A stretch of 64,000 nt of DNA from JARBUG01 sp035628915. GTDB lineage: Bacteria; Bacillota; Sulfobacillia; Symbiobacteriales; Symbiobacteriaceae. Under the pieces are notes generated by a model. That model did no database searches. It was not told where the DNA came from and was given only the letters and a program-made list of their open reading frames with translations. The stretch spans positions 216,370-280,369 of the forward strand of contig DASPIW010000061.1 of assembly GCA_035628915.1 (NCBI GenBank), given 5' to 3'. Made by a program: the position numbers and the translations under genes. Below, piece after piece: positions 17,222 through 24,293 of the stretch (the stretch's first letter is position 1; each line of letters starts with the position of its first letter).

Positions 17222-19474
17222 CTAGGGCTCAGAGGCTGGTCTTTCGACAGCGGAGTAGCTGACGAACCTAAGGCGCCGCTCTTTCATGACCGACTGGACC
17301 GCTTCCCAAAGATCCACTCCAACGATCGGCGGCCAAACGGTAGGGTCATCTTCGGTAACTAACAGGCAGCGCTTTTGGCTACGCGCCATCCCGCAGTACC
17401 TAGGGTCGGTGGCACATCGCGACACTTTCTGCACCGTCCAGCCCATACCGTCAGGTGTCGGAGACTCCAGGGTCAGTATAGCGGCAACTTCCGCCTGCGA
17501 GTGATTCAGCAATAGCTCGAACATCCGCCGGATTACTGGGGCATACACTGGATCGACCCGAATGGTCGGGCCACACCGTGAAAAACCGATGGGCGCAGGC
17601 TTGCGTTTGGTGAGAAAACCTGGAACCTCCAGCTGGACCACCGACTCTTTCACGCCACTGGACTCATCAATGTAACAGGCAAGGTCATAGCTCTCGGTAT
17701 CCAGCAGGAGGGGCGTATGAAATGCAACCTGGACCGTGCCAGACCTTGGGTGCCACGTGACCTTCTTGATGGCCTGGCAAAGCATTACCCTGCGGCGCTC
17801 GAGAGTGCCACTCTCGAACTCGGAGGGCCAGTGTTCGAGGGCCTCAACCTCAGCCGCCGCAACATCCTCAAATGCCGTCACATCGTGCAGTCGTTGTTCG
17901 GCCTTCTGTCGCCGTTCTTGCAGGGTTGTGATGGCTCTGGCGCGCCTGGTCAGTTCTTTTGACAGATCGTCGCACAACTCTTGGTCCACCTGGGTAGCGA
18001 GAAGGTCGTACAATCGGCCCTTGGCCTTTTCGGCAGCCTCTATTTCTGCGGCCAGGGAATCGATTTCGCTGTGGAGACTAGCACAGGTTGCCTGGGTACG
18101 TTCGGCGGCGAGCTCTTGTCGACGCGTAGCCGCCGCTACGTTGATCTCGGCGAGACAGGCTCCGATGATAACTCGGTCAATCTCGCCGACGCCTACAGGC
18201 ACAGCAGTGCAGCTGCGTTCAGTAGTATGAGTACAACGGTACGAGGAACTCCGCCTCGACCTCTTCCCGCCCATTCGGCCGCCGCATACCCCGCACCAGA
18301 GGTGCCCGGTCAATAGGAATGCGCTTCGCTGAAACCGAGGATCGTGGTTAGCTCTGCTTTCGCCGACCTCAGCAGCTGATGTCTGGCGCCGGTCTCTTGA
18401 GGACCCCATTCGGTTACGGTGCTGGATGGCTGATTGGGCCAACTGAAACTCCTCATCCGAAATGATGCGTGGGACTGACTCAGAGAACACCTCCCTGGGA
18501 ATATCTCGGACCGACTCCGGATCCTTGAACTGCGGAGAAAGCCGGCCAATGTAGAGGCGGTTCCTGAGAATGCGCAGTACATGGCTACGCGTCCAAGTGC
18601 CCCTCGTTCTGGTCGGTATGCCTCTCTCGTTCAGGATACTGGCGATGGTCGGTGTACCCAGACCATCATGAAGCGTGAGGCGAAACGCCTCTCGCACCAC
18701 TTCGGCTTCGTCTTCCCGTACGGAAAGAATTCCGTCTTTGTTGCGATTGTAACCGTATGGGCGTGAAGTATACCAACGCCCACTGATGAAGTCCCGGACG
18801 AGCTTATCAAGCACCAGGGTGCTCTTGACCTGGGACTCCCACTGCGCGTGCGCCGCCAACTGGTGCTCCATCATCTCGCCAGCCGGCCCATTTCCCATCT
18901 GAGACCAGTCCCGGCTGGCTAATCTCAGCGACACCTTGCGCTTTTTGCACATATCCCAGAACTTCAGAAAATCCCATGCGATGCGAGAGGCACGTTCCCG
19001 GCGATATACCCAGACCGTGCCAATCAGGCCCATTCCGATGTCATGAAGGAGTTCCTTTGCACAGGTCCGCTCTTCCATGGACTGCCGAAAGCCAGAACGC
19101 CCCGGATCGACATACACCGCGTCGATCTCCAGTCCTTCTGCGGCCACTCTGTCGAGGATTGCCAGTGCCTGCGTCTCAAAGCTATCCCCATGCTGAACCT
19201 GCTTGTGCGTCGAAGCTCTCAAGTAAATTACAACCGCCCCGGGCGACCACTTCCGCTTGAGGCGGTATTTCTGGGCCCTAAGTGCGTTCCAGATAATGAG
19301 ACGACCGTTCACGTCGACAAGACCCCGTCTCTGATCATCCAGGGTGTATAGCACGATCGTCCCCCCCTTGAGAACCGATACGCCCCGTGCGGCGAACCTA
19401 TGCTCGATTTTTGTCGATGAAGCTGCGGGCGGATGGCTGCCACAGACGGTGAGCCTCACAGGGTCGCCCCACAT
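17222..19474 (-). CDS. Large serine recombinase with N-terminal extension and duplicated recombinase domain
   Basis: This is a site-specific DNA recombinase of the large serine family, 750 residues. The catalytic serine is S88 in Y-L-R-A-S-T-H-K-Q. The active-site arginines appear in YRRERASR. The recombinase DNA-binding domain (RPYGYNRNKDGIL) and a zinc ribbon (CGVCGGRMGG through RCTHTTERSC) follow, then a coiled coil. Two features are unusual: about 80 residues precede the catalytic core, and the last 130 residues contain a second recombinase-like DNA-binding domain (VIRRMFELLLNHSQAEVA, TDPRYCGMARSQ). ATG 19474 has a GGATGGAAG site. A 28-bp-arm inverted repeat lies 140 bp upstream. Confidence 0.85.
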   Translation of the reverse strand: MWGDPVRLTVCGSHPPAASSTKIEHRFAARGVSVLKGGTIVLYTLDDQRRGLVDVNGRLIIWNALRAQKYRLKRKWSPGAVVIYLRASTHKQVQHGDSFETQALAILDRVAAEGLEIDAVYVDPGRSGFRQSMEERTCAKELLHDIGMGLIGTVWVYRRERASRIAWDFLKFWDMCKKRKVSLRLASRDWSQMGNGPAGEMMEHQLAAHAQWESQVKSTLVLDKLVRDFISGRWYTSRPYGYNRNKDGILSVREDEAEVVREAFRLTLHDGLGTPTIASILNERGIPTRTRGTWTRSHVLRILRNRLYIGRLSPQFKDPESVRDIPREVFSESVPRIISDEEFQLAQSAIQHRNRMGSSRDRRQTSAAEVGESRANHDPRFQRSAFLLTGHLWCGVCGGRMGGKRSRRSSSYRCTHTTERSCTAVPVGVGEIDRVIIGACLAEINVAAATRRQELAAERTQATCASLHSEIDSLAAEIEAAEKAKGRLYDLLATQVDQELCDDLSKELTRRARAITTLQERRQKAEQRLHDVTAFEDVAAAEVEALEHWPSEFESGTLERRRVMLCQAIKKVTWHPRSGTVQVAFHTPLLLDTESYDLACYIDESSGVKESVVQLEVPGFLTKRKPAPIGFSRCGPTIRVDPVYAPVIRRMFELLLNHSQAEVAAILTLESPTPDGMGWTVQKVSRCATDPRYCGMARSQKRCLLVTEDDPTVWPPIVGVDLWEAVQSVMKERRLRFVSYSAVERPASEP

Positions 19475-19613
19475 CTTCCATCCTTATGTAGCCCCCACTG
19501 ACTCATGCCAATAGCCCTCTCGAGATATGGGCTTTTTTGGAAATACTCAACCTGCGCTACTTTGGAGCCCTTACGCCATACCCCGGAACACGCAGTCTTA
19601 GCGTGACAGCGAT

Positions 19614-19679
19614 TCGCGCCTTGTCTGCAAGTGGTTATATCCGGGTAGCCTGATATGACCACTTGCAGACAAGGCGCGA
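19614..19679. repeat. Long inverted repeat, 28-bp arms with one mismatch
   Basis: The arms at 19614-19641 and 19652-19679 are complementary at 27 of 28 positions and enclose the 10-bp loop CGGGTAGCCT. They begin with TCGCGCCTTGTCTGCAAG and end with its complement. There is no T-tract. The repeat lies between a large serine recombinase and the next gene, so a recombination or attachment site, or a recombinase operator, is more likely than a terminator. The rest of 19475-19808 holds no convincing gene. Confidence 0.8.
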
Positions 19680-19808
19680 GACCGTGCTGCGAGAAGGCCA
19701 GAGCAAGAACAAAGGTCGAACCAGGTCACCGGCCCAGCTTCCCCAGAAATTACCACCACCAAGATCCATTCGAAGCGATCAAGCAAACCGAACAGTCACT
19801 CTGTCCCC

Positions 19809-20417
19809 TCAGCCCCTGACTCCCTGACGGGGGCAATTCTCAAGTCCCCGATTGCTGGCAGCCACCTTTTGCGGTTGCAGCGTCGGCAGAATGAGCGGGC
19901 GCAGTGGGCCCATTCGGCAACAGGGTAGTCTCACGCTAGACCCAGCCAGCTGCCCCTCCAGCGCGACCGTCGCACCCCGAACCACCCAGCCCAGATAGAA
20001 GCCGAGGAGAGCCGGGGATGTCCGGCTCTCCTTTACCAATCCGCTGATGCCCACGAGCCTGCCCACCGTACAGGGCGGGAGTGAAGGGAGACGGTTGTCT
20101 ACGACGACCGTGTACAGCGCTGCCATAATTGCTCGGTCGGTGGCATCGGGCGCCACGTGCCTCACGTGTGTGACGATCAGCCCATAAGTACCCGTGCCTC
20201 CATTTTGCCTGACCGCCTCGAAGATAAGGAGACTATAGGGGCGACGGGGGGCGTGTTGGACACTCCGCAGGCGTCTCCTACCTTGTGGTCTGCGCCTTCT
20301 CGTCCTGAATGAAGGGGCTGTCCGTGCCTGATATGTATGCAATCCTCTTGCTCGGACAGACCCGCAGAAGAATACCCCAGGCAGACTGCTGCCTGGGGTA
20401 AGAAGTGATCGGCTCAC
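19809..20417 (-). CDS. Doubtful hypothetical ORF, possible third copy of a small mobile-element protein
   Basis: The open frame is long (202 codons), but its start overlaps the terminator of the upstream recombinase and its N-terminus is arginine-rich nonsense-like sequence. The middle (YSLLIFEAVRQNGG, then LIVTHVRHVAPDA) resembles the first strand pair of the paralogous proteins at 22380-22775 and 23407-23913. It may therefore be a decayed third copy. No function can be stated. Confidence 0.3.
   Translation of the reverse strand: MSRSLLTPGSSLPGVFFCGSVRARGLHTYQARTAPSFRTRRRRPQGRRRLRSVQHAPRRPYSLLIFEAVRQNGGTGTYGLIVTHVRHVAPDATDRAIMAALYTVVVDNRLPSLPPCTVGRLVGISGLVKESRTSPALLGFYLGWVVRGATVALEGQLAGSSVRLPCCRMGPLRPLILPTLQPQKVAASNRGLENCPRQGVRG
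20373..20400 (-). terminator. Intrinsic terminator of the second serine recombinase gene
   Basis: TACCCCAGGCAG and CTGCCTGGGGTA form a perfect 12-bp stem with a 4-nt loop, 33 bp past the recombinase stop. On the minus strand it is followed by a T-rich TTCTTCT. Confidence 0.75.
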
Positions 20418-20432
20418 ACGGGCTCTGAAAGG

Positions 20433-22070
20433 TCAAACAAAGACCACCCGGACGGAGTCCTTGTGACAATCGATTGTGACTTCCTGAACAGCGTCCACGA
20501 GAAAGGCTCTGCGCTGTTCTTCGGGGACGTAATAGAACAGTTCTCGAAACTCCTCCCACGTCGGCATCTCCGCCTCAAAACCGGCGGCAGTCTCAGCCTC
20601 ATATGCGCCATCAACCTGCTGCAGCCGGTGAGCCCACATGCCACGGGCTTCAAGGAGTTCTGCCAGGCGAGCCTGGTAGAACCTAACCTGGTCTTCATCC
20701 GAGGTTCGTTCCATGGCGACCAGATTTCGCTGCACGGCTGACTCCGCATAGGCCAACTGCAGTCGTGCAGCCATCCTGGATGCCTCGCTTTCCGCTACGC
20801 GCTCCGCCCAAAGCTCCTGAATGGCTTGATGCACGTCAATGATATCTGCGGATTGCAGCCTATGGTAGCAGGCCTTCAGAACAGCATCTTCAACGGCAGA
20901 CTTATCGATGTTCCGCTTGGCATGACACCCATCGGCCACCAGCCCATTCTGACAGTAGTAGTTCCGAAAGTGGTAGACCGCGGTTTCACCGCCCTTCGCC
21001 TTATGCTTTCGTACGAAGTGACGAGATGACAAGAGGCGACCGCACTCTCCGCACCGGACAAGCCCCGCGAGAAGGTTTGGGCTCTCATAGTGACGAGAGG
21101 GGGCGGCGCCCGGTATCCGCCTCTTCTCAATTCGCCTCTCACGGAGGTGCTCCCATACGGACTCGGAGATCAGGACCGGAAGGTGGTCAAAACGTTCTTC
21201 TAGCCTGACGGTGTTCTCGCAGGACTCGGTATCCCCAAGAATGCTGAGACTGAGGTAGCCACAGTACGTACGGTTCGACAACACCTTGAGTACGGCCTGG
21301 CGGGTCCATCCAAACCCCCGGCGTGAACACGGCAGACTTTCGTTGAGGCGCCTCGCAATTCGGGTGGCTCCCAGCCTCTCTTCCATCGCAAGGCGGAAAA
21401 TCTCCCTCACAACCGGGGCTTCATCGGGGTGCAACGTGATCTCTCCGCTGGGATCTCGGGTGAGCCCATACGGCGGCCTACCGCCAATCCACTCCCCATT
21501 CTGAAACCTAGCCACAATGCTGTCGCGGACGCGAATGCTGATCAGTTCTGCCTCGAGCTCTGACCACAGACTCATCAAGGCCTCCTGGAACTTGCCGTAA
21601 ATGCCTTGCCCGATTGGTGGCTCGTGTGCGCAGGTGAACACAATTTCAACGCCGTACTTGATGCAGGTTTTCAGGAAGTGGAGCCACTCCCCCGAAACGC
21701 GCGCGACGCGATCGCGCTTGTACACATAAATGGTACCGATCATGCCCTTTCGGATATCATCCAATAGGACCCTGACGCCACCACGCTGGTCGAAGGACAG
21801 CCTGGTTGCAGATTTTGCCGGATCGACGTACAAGACCGATACAGGGCGACCGTCGCGTTGAGCTTGCTTGATTGCTGTGTCAATTTGCTGCGACAAGCTG
21901 CCGCCTTCTTTGAGTTGGTCGCCGGTGGACACTCGAGCGAACACCGCACACAACTTACCTGACTCCGGTTCTCCGATGCAGTGTTTCCCCGCGGACAAAT
22001 GCTCCCACCGGTCATCGCAGTGCACCGATACATGCGCCAGCGGTCGTTCCATTCCGTTCAAGACACTCAT
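20433..22070 (-). CDS. Large serine recombinase
   Basis: This 545-residue recombinase has its catalytic serine at S48 in F-A-R-V-S-T-G-D-Q, active-site arginines in YKRDRVAR, a recombinase domain with GGRPPYGLTRDPSG, a zinc ribbon (CGECGRLLSS ... CQNGLVADGC) and a C-terminal coiled coil. All hallmarks are intact. The ATG overlaps the stop of the preceding small gene as ATGA, so the two are translationally coupled in a three-gene operon. The N-terminal 40 residues are a short extension before the catalytic core. A terminator follows. It likely moves the element, or part of it, alone or with its neighbours. Confidence 0.87.
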   Translation of the reverse strand: MSVLNGMERPLAHVSVHCDDRWEHLSAGKHCIGEPESGKLCAVFARVSTGDQLKEGGSLSQQIDTAIKQAQRDGRPVSVLYVDPAKSATRLSFDQRGGVRVLLDDIRKGMIGTIYVYKRDRVARVSGEWLHFLKTCIKYGVEIVFTCAHEPPIGQGIYGKFQEALMSLWSELEAELISIRVRDSIVARFQNGEWIGGRPPYGLTRDPSGEITLHPDEAPVVREIFRLAMEERLGATRIARRLNESLPCSRRGFGWTRQAVLKVLSNRTYCGYLSLSILGDTESCENTVRLEERFDHLPVLISESVWEHLRERRIEKRRIPGAAPSRHYESPNLLAGLVRCGECGRLLSSRHFVRKHKAKGGETAVYHFRNYYCQNGLVADGCHAKRNIDKSAVEDAVLKACYHRLQSADIIDVHQAIQELWAERVAESEASRMAARLQLAYAESAVQRNLVAMERTSDEDQVRFYQARLAELLEARGMWAHRLQQVDGAYEAETAAGFEAEMPTWEEFRELFYYVPEEQRRAFLVDAVQEVTIDCHKDSVRVVFV

Positions 22071-22429
22071 CTACCCCGCTCCCCCTTCAGCCCCTGGCTC
22101 ACGGGAGTTCCGGATTCAGGAATCCCCGAATGGCCCTTACCGGCCTGCTGCTGCTTGGCGGCGAGCAGGATGCGAGCGAACGCTTTGATCCACTGACGGG
22201 GAATGCCTGCAGCACCACCCGAAGTCACGGTTACTTCAGCAAACGCTTTCAACCGACATGGTCGGGAATTCGCGATCTCCAGCACCCCCTGCCCCTTCTT
22301 ATTTGTGACCAGCACATGTGTATCAAACCTGGCGTTCGTCCTTTCTGCCCGTTCAAGGAGAATCTGACGCGACGTTCGGTCAAGCTTGTCCGTCGGCTGG
22401 CGGCCGTGCGTGCAGAATCTCACGCTCAT
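22067..22429 (-). CDS. Small basic protein coupled to the serine recombinase
   Basis: This is a 120-residue protein of unknown function, rich in Arg and Lys, with a likely helix (TSRQILLERAERTNARFDTH) and a C-terminal helix WIKAFARILLAAKQQQ. It overlaps the recombinase start by four bases and the upstream gene by 50 bases, forming a compact operon. It could be a directionality or accessory factor, judging only from coupling and charge; no family is recognised. Confidence 0.5.
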   Translation of the reverse strand: MSVRFCTHGRQPTDKLDRTSRQILLERAERTNARFDTHVLVTNKKGQGVLEIANSRPCRLKAFAEVTVTSGGAAGIPRQWIKAFARILLAAKQQQAGKGHSGIPESGTPVSQGLKGERGR

Positions 22430-22775
22430 CCAGCGGGACGGTGGCGACCCTGTACAGGCGGTTCCGATCTGTCAGCAGGAGCGGCAACGGGCCGGAGTGA
22501 AGGTACTCCGCAATCTTCCACCCTTGCGACATTGTTGTGATCAGGAAGGGGTGGCCCGGCAGATCCAGTTCAAAGCCGCCACCTATCGAGCGGACACCAA
22601 CCCCTGCAAGCCGAAAGATCCCCGGCGGGAGGATCCTGCGCACGTTGACCACGGTGAGGCAGATGCCGACTCTCGCCTTGTGCACGCTGAACACCAGGAG
22701 CCGGGTCGATTCCGAATGGCGGGCCACCTCTTCCCCCCTCCCTGCAGGACTCGGGCGCGATTCCGGGTGAAACAA
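22380..22775 (-). CDS. Small hypothetical protein, paralogue of the gene at 23407-23913
   Basis: This ORF has 131 codons from TTG 22775, but the family-like part begins at STRLLVFSVHKARVG. It continues with FELDLPGHPFLITTMSQGW and ends with SGPLPLLLTDRNRLYRVA. This parallels the second copy segment by segment (LRLLVLSV, GRPRLVLTPYQRQFL, GPQLVTLLDHNGRFR), so the two are paralogues, probably small beta-rich proteins. The true start may be further in, after a GAGGTGG site. Function is unknown; it heads the operon that ends in a serine recombinase. Confidence 0.5.
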   Translation of the reverse strand: MFHPESRPSPAGRGEEVARHSESTRLLVFSVHKARVGICLTVVNVRRILPPGIFRLAGVGVRSIGGGFELDLPGHPFLITTMSQGWKIAEYLHSGPLPLLLTDRNRLYRVATVPLDEREILHARPPADGQA

Positions 22776-22851
22776 ATGCCTGGACAGTGCGATCTGCGAC
22801 CATCAACAGAAAATGGTAGAATGGTGCTGCCCTCTGCGACAGGAGATCACC

Positions 22852-22925
22852 ATGCCGAGTCGAGACAGAAGACGGGCTAACCCCAACCCCGCTACAGGCC
22901 CCAATTCGAGCCGGTGCGCGGAACT
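22852..22925 (+). pseudogene. 5' scrap of a second XRE-type regulator gene
   Basis: An ATG with AGGAG seven bases upstream begins MPSRDRRRANPNPA, which closely matches the start of the XRE regulator at 23145-23471 (MPKLDRRRVNPSPA). The similarity then fades within about 10 codons, with a probable frameshift. It looks like the remaining 5' end of a duplicated, divergently oriented regulator gene. The region 22925-23144 shows nothing else that I can support. Confidence 0.4.
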
Positions 22926-23144
22926 CATACAAGACATAACCTGGATCGGCCGCCCCAATCGTAGCGTCGGCCTACGTGTATCATACATGCCCGTGCTTCT
23001 TGGAAGGCTGATGCCGACCTCTGTTCCCACGATGGAGTGGTCTCCCCCCCGGTCCATTATGCGTGAAACATGTCACCGAGCCCCCGGTGTGGCAGCCGCC
23101 CCTCGTGTGGCACCACCTGCCTGCTGGACCCAATCCCGACAACC

Positions 23145-23471
23145 TTAGGTCTCGGCCATGGCCCCGTTCTCATTGAGGTCGGTGGCCTCCTTTGAAGCCA
23201 CATGGAGCAGATAGTCGGTCGGAACGTGCAGCGCCAGCGCAAGTGCACGCACCTCGTAGTCCCACACCGGCCGCTTTCCCGACTCCAGGCGACTGATGTC
23301 AGACTGGTCTAGGTGAAACGGGATGCCGGGATATATCCGCTCAAGCTCTTCTTGCACCGTGGCGGCGAGCACCGCCTGCGACAGGCCACCCTCCAGACGG
23401 GTGGCCTTAACTCGTGGCCCTACGATATTCGCCGGACTTGGATTGACCCGGCGCCGGTCCAGTTTTGGCAC
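23145..23471 (-). CDS. XRE-family helix-turn-helix regulator
   Basis: This 108-residue protein contains a Cro/C1-type helix-turn-helix: GLSQAVLAATVQEELERIYP, then LDQSDISRLESGKRP (the classic S-x-I-S-R-L-E-S-G-K recognition helix) and ALALALHVPTDYLL. Such regulators often repress the integration or excision genes of mobile elements. GTG 23471 is chosen because GGAG lies ten bases upstream and the product then begins PKLDRRR. It overlaps the 3' end of the upstream small gene by 65 bp. Confidence 0.75.
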   Translation of the reverse strand: MPKLDRRRVNPSPANIVGPRVKATRLEGGLSQAVLAATVQEELERIYPGIPFHLDQSDISRLESGKRPVWDYEVRALALALHVPTDYLLHVASKEATDLNENGAMAET

Positions 23472-23913
23472 TATGGTTCCACTCCGGTGTAACCCCTGCT
23501 GCGGAGCACGGGGCGTCTTTGTGGAAAGTATTCCCCAGACCGGTTGCAATAGCCAAGCTCAGATCGTCCTGAAGGGCCCCGCATAGCAAGAGTTGAGTGC
23601 GGAAGCGACCGTTATGGTCGAGGAGTGTGACCAGTTGCGGTCCGTCAGCCAGTTGTGCCCGGAGGAACTGGCGCTGATATGGGGTCAGGACAAGCCGGGG
23701 CCGCCCGAGGTCCTCCAACACCAAGTCTCCTTCTTTCCATGATGCCGGCCAGGAGCCCCCTGCCCCTGAATATCCGCCCAGAGTGGGGACGACCATGCGC
23801 AACTTCCCATTGACCGTCCTGACTGAAAGAACAAGCAATCGTAGTCCAACCGCCGCAGGAATGCCGCAGTCACCTCCTTCCAAACTGCGAGCCGGTTTGC
23901 TGACGCCCGGCAC
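23407..23913 (-). CDS. Small hypothetical protein, paralogue of the gene at 22380-22775
   Basis: The ORF is 168 codons from its first possible start, but the conserved part begins near LRLLVLSVRTVNGKLRMVV. A near-perfect ribosome site (AAGGAGGTGA at 23870-23880) stands seven bases before an ATT codon (23862) in this frame, so translation may start at a rare ATT or at a slightly later TTG. Central motifs (GRPRLVLTPYQRQFLRAQL, GPQLVTLLDHNGRFR) match its paralogue. It overlaps the XRE regulator downstream. Function is unknown. Confidence 0.5.
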   Translation of the reverse strand: MPGVSKPARSLEGGDCGIPAAVGLRLLVLSVRTVNGKLRMVVPTLGGYSGAGGSWPASWKEGDLVLEDLGRPRLVLTPYQRQFLRAQLADGPQLVTLLDHNGRFRTQLLLCGALQDDLSLAIATGLGNTFHKDAPCSAAGVTPEWNHSAKTGPAPGQSKSGEYRRATS

Positions 23914-24023
23914 TCAATATGTGTATCACCCATGCGGTTGACTGTACATGATCAATACCTGGAATATTAATTGGCTGAATTTGAACCATGTGCACCTGGA
24001 GTTTGTGTGATATACATACAAAA

Positions 24024-24081
24024 GCCGGTCGCCCGCTCTCCGAGGTGGTCGTGACAACCGCCTCGTGAAGGAACGACCGGC
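24024..24081. repeat. Nested inverted repeat upstream of the third recombinase
   Basis: Outer arms GCCGGTCG and CGACCGGC enclose a second imperfect stem (CGAGGTGGT against AACCGCCTCG). It lies in the 380-bp gene-free region 23914-24293, between the divergent small gene and the recombinase. It is a candidate operator or attachment-site component. Confidence 0.55.
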
Positions 24082-24184
24082 ATCGGACCGGAATTCGCCG
24101 CGGGCGGAGCTGTGAGTGCACCGCAGCTTTACTGGCCCGAGGTGGATCTCCTGCTTGTAGCTCGTCTCGCCTACTCAGGGTCGT

Positions 24185-24221
24185 CCACCTCCCTCACCGG
24201 CATACGGTGAAGCGGAGGTGG
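24185..24221. repeat. Second inverted repeat upstream of the third recombinase
   Basis: CCACCTCC and GGAGGTGG enclose an inner TCACCG/CGGTGA stem; TTCCTTT follows on the plus strand. It could be a terminator, an attenuator or a recombinase-binding site, about 75 bp ahead of the recombinase start. Confidence 0.55.
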
Positions 24222-24293
24222 TTCCTTTGAGCGCCCCAAGCCGTGAGGTCCTTCTCCGCGTCCTGAGATGGCTAGACGAAGAGGTGCAAGCCG

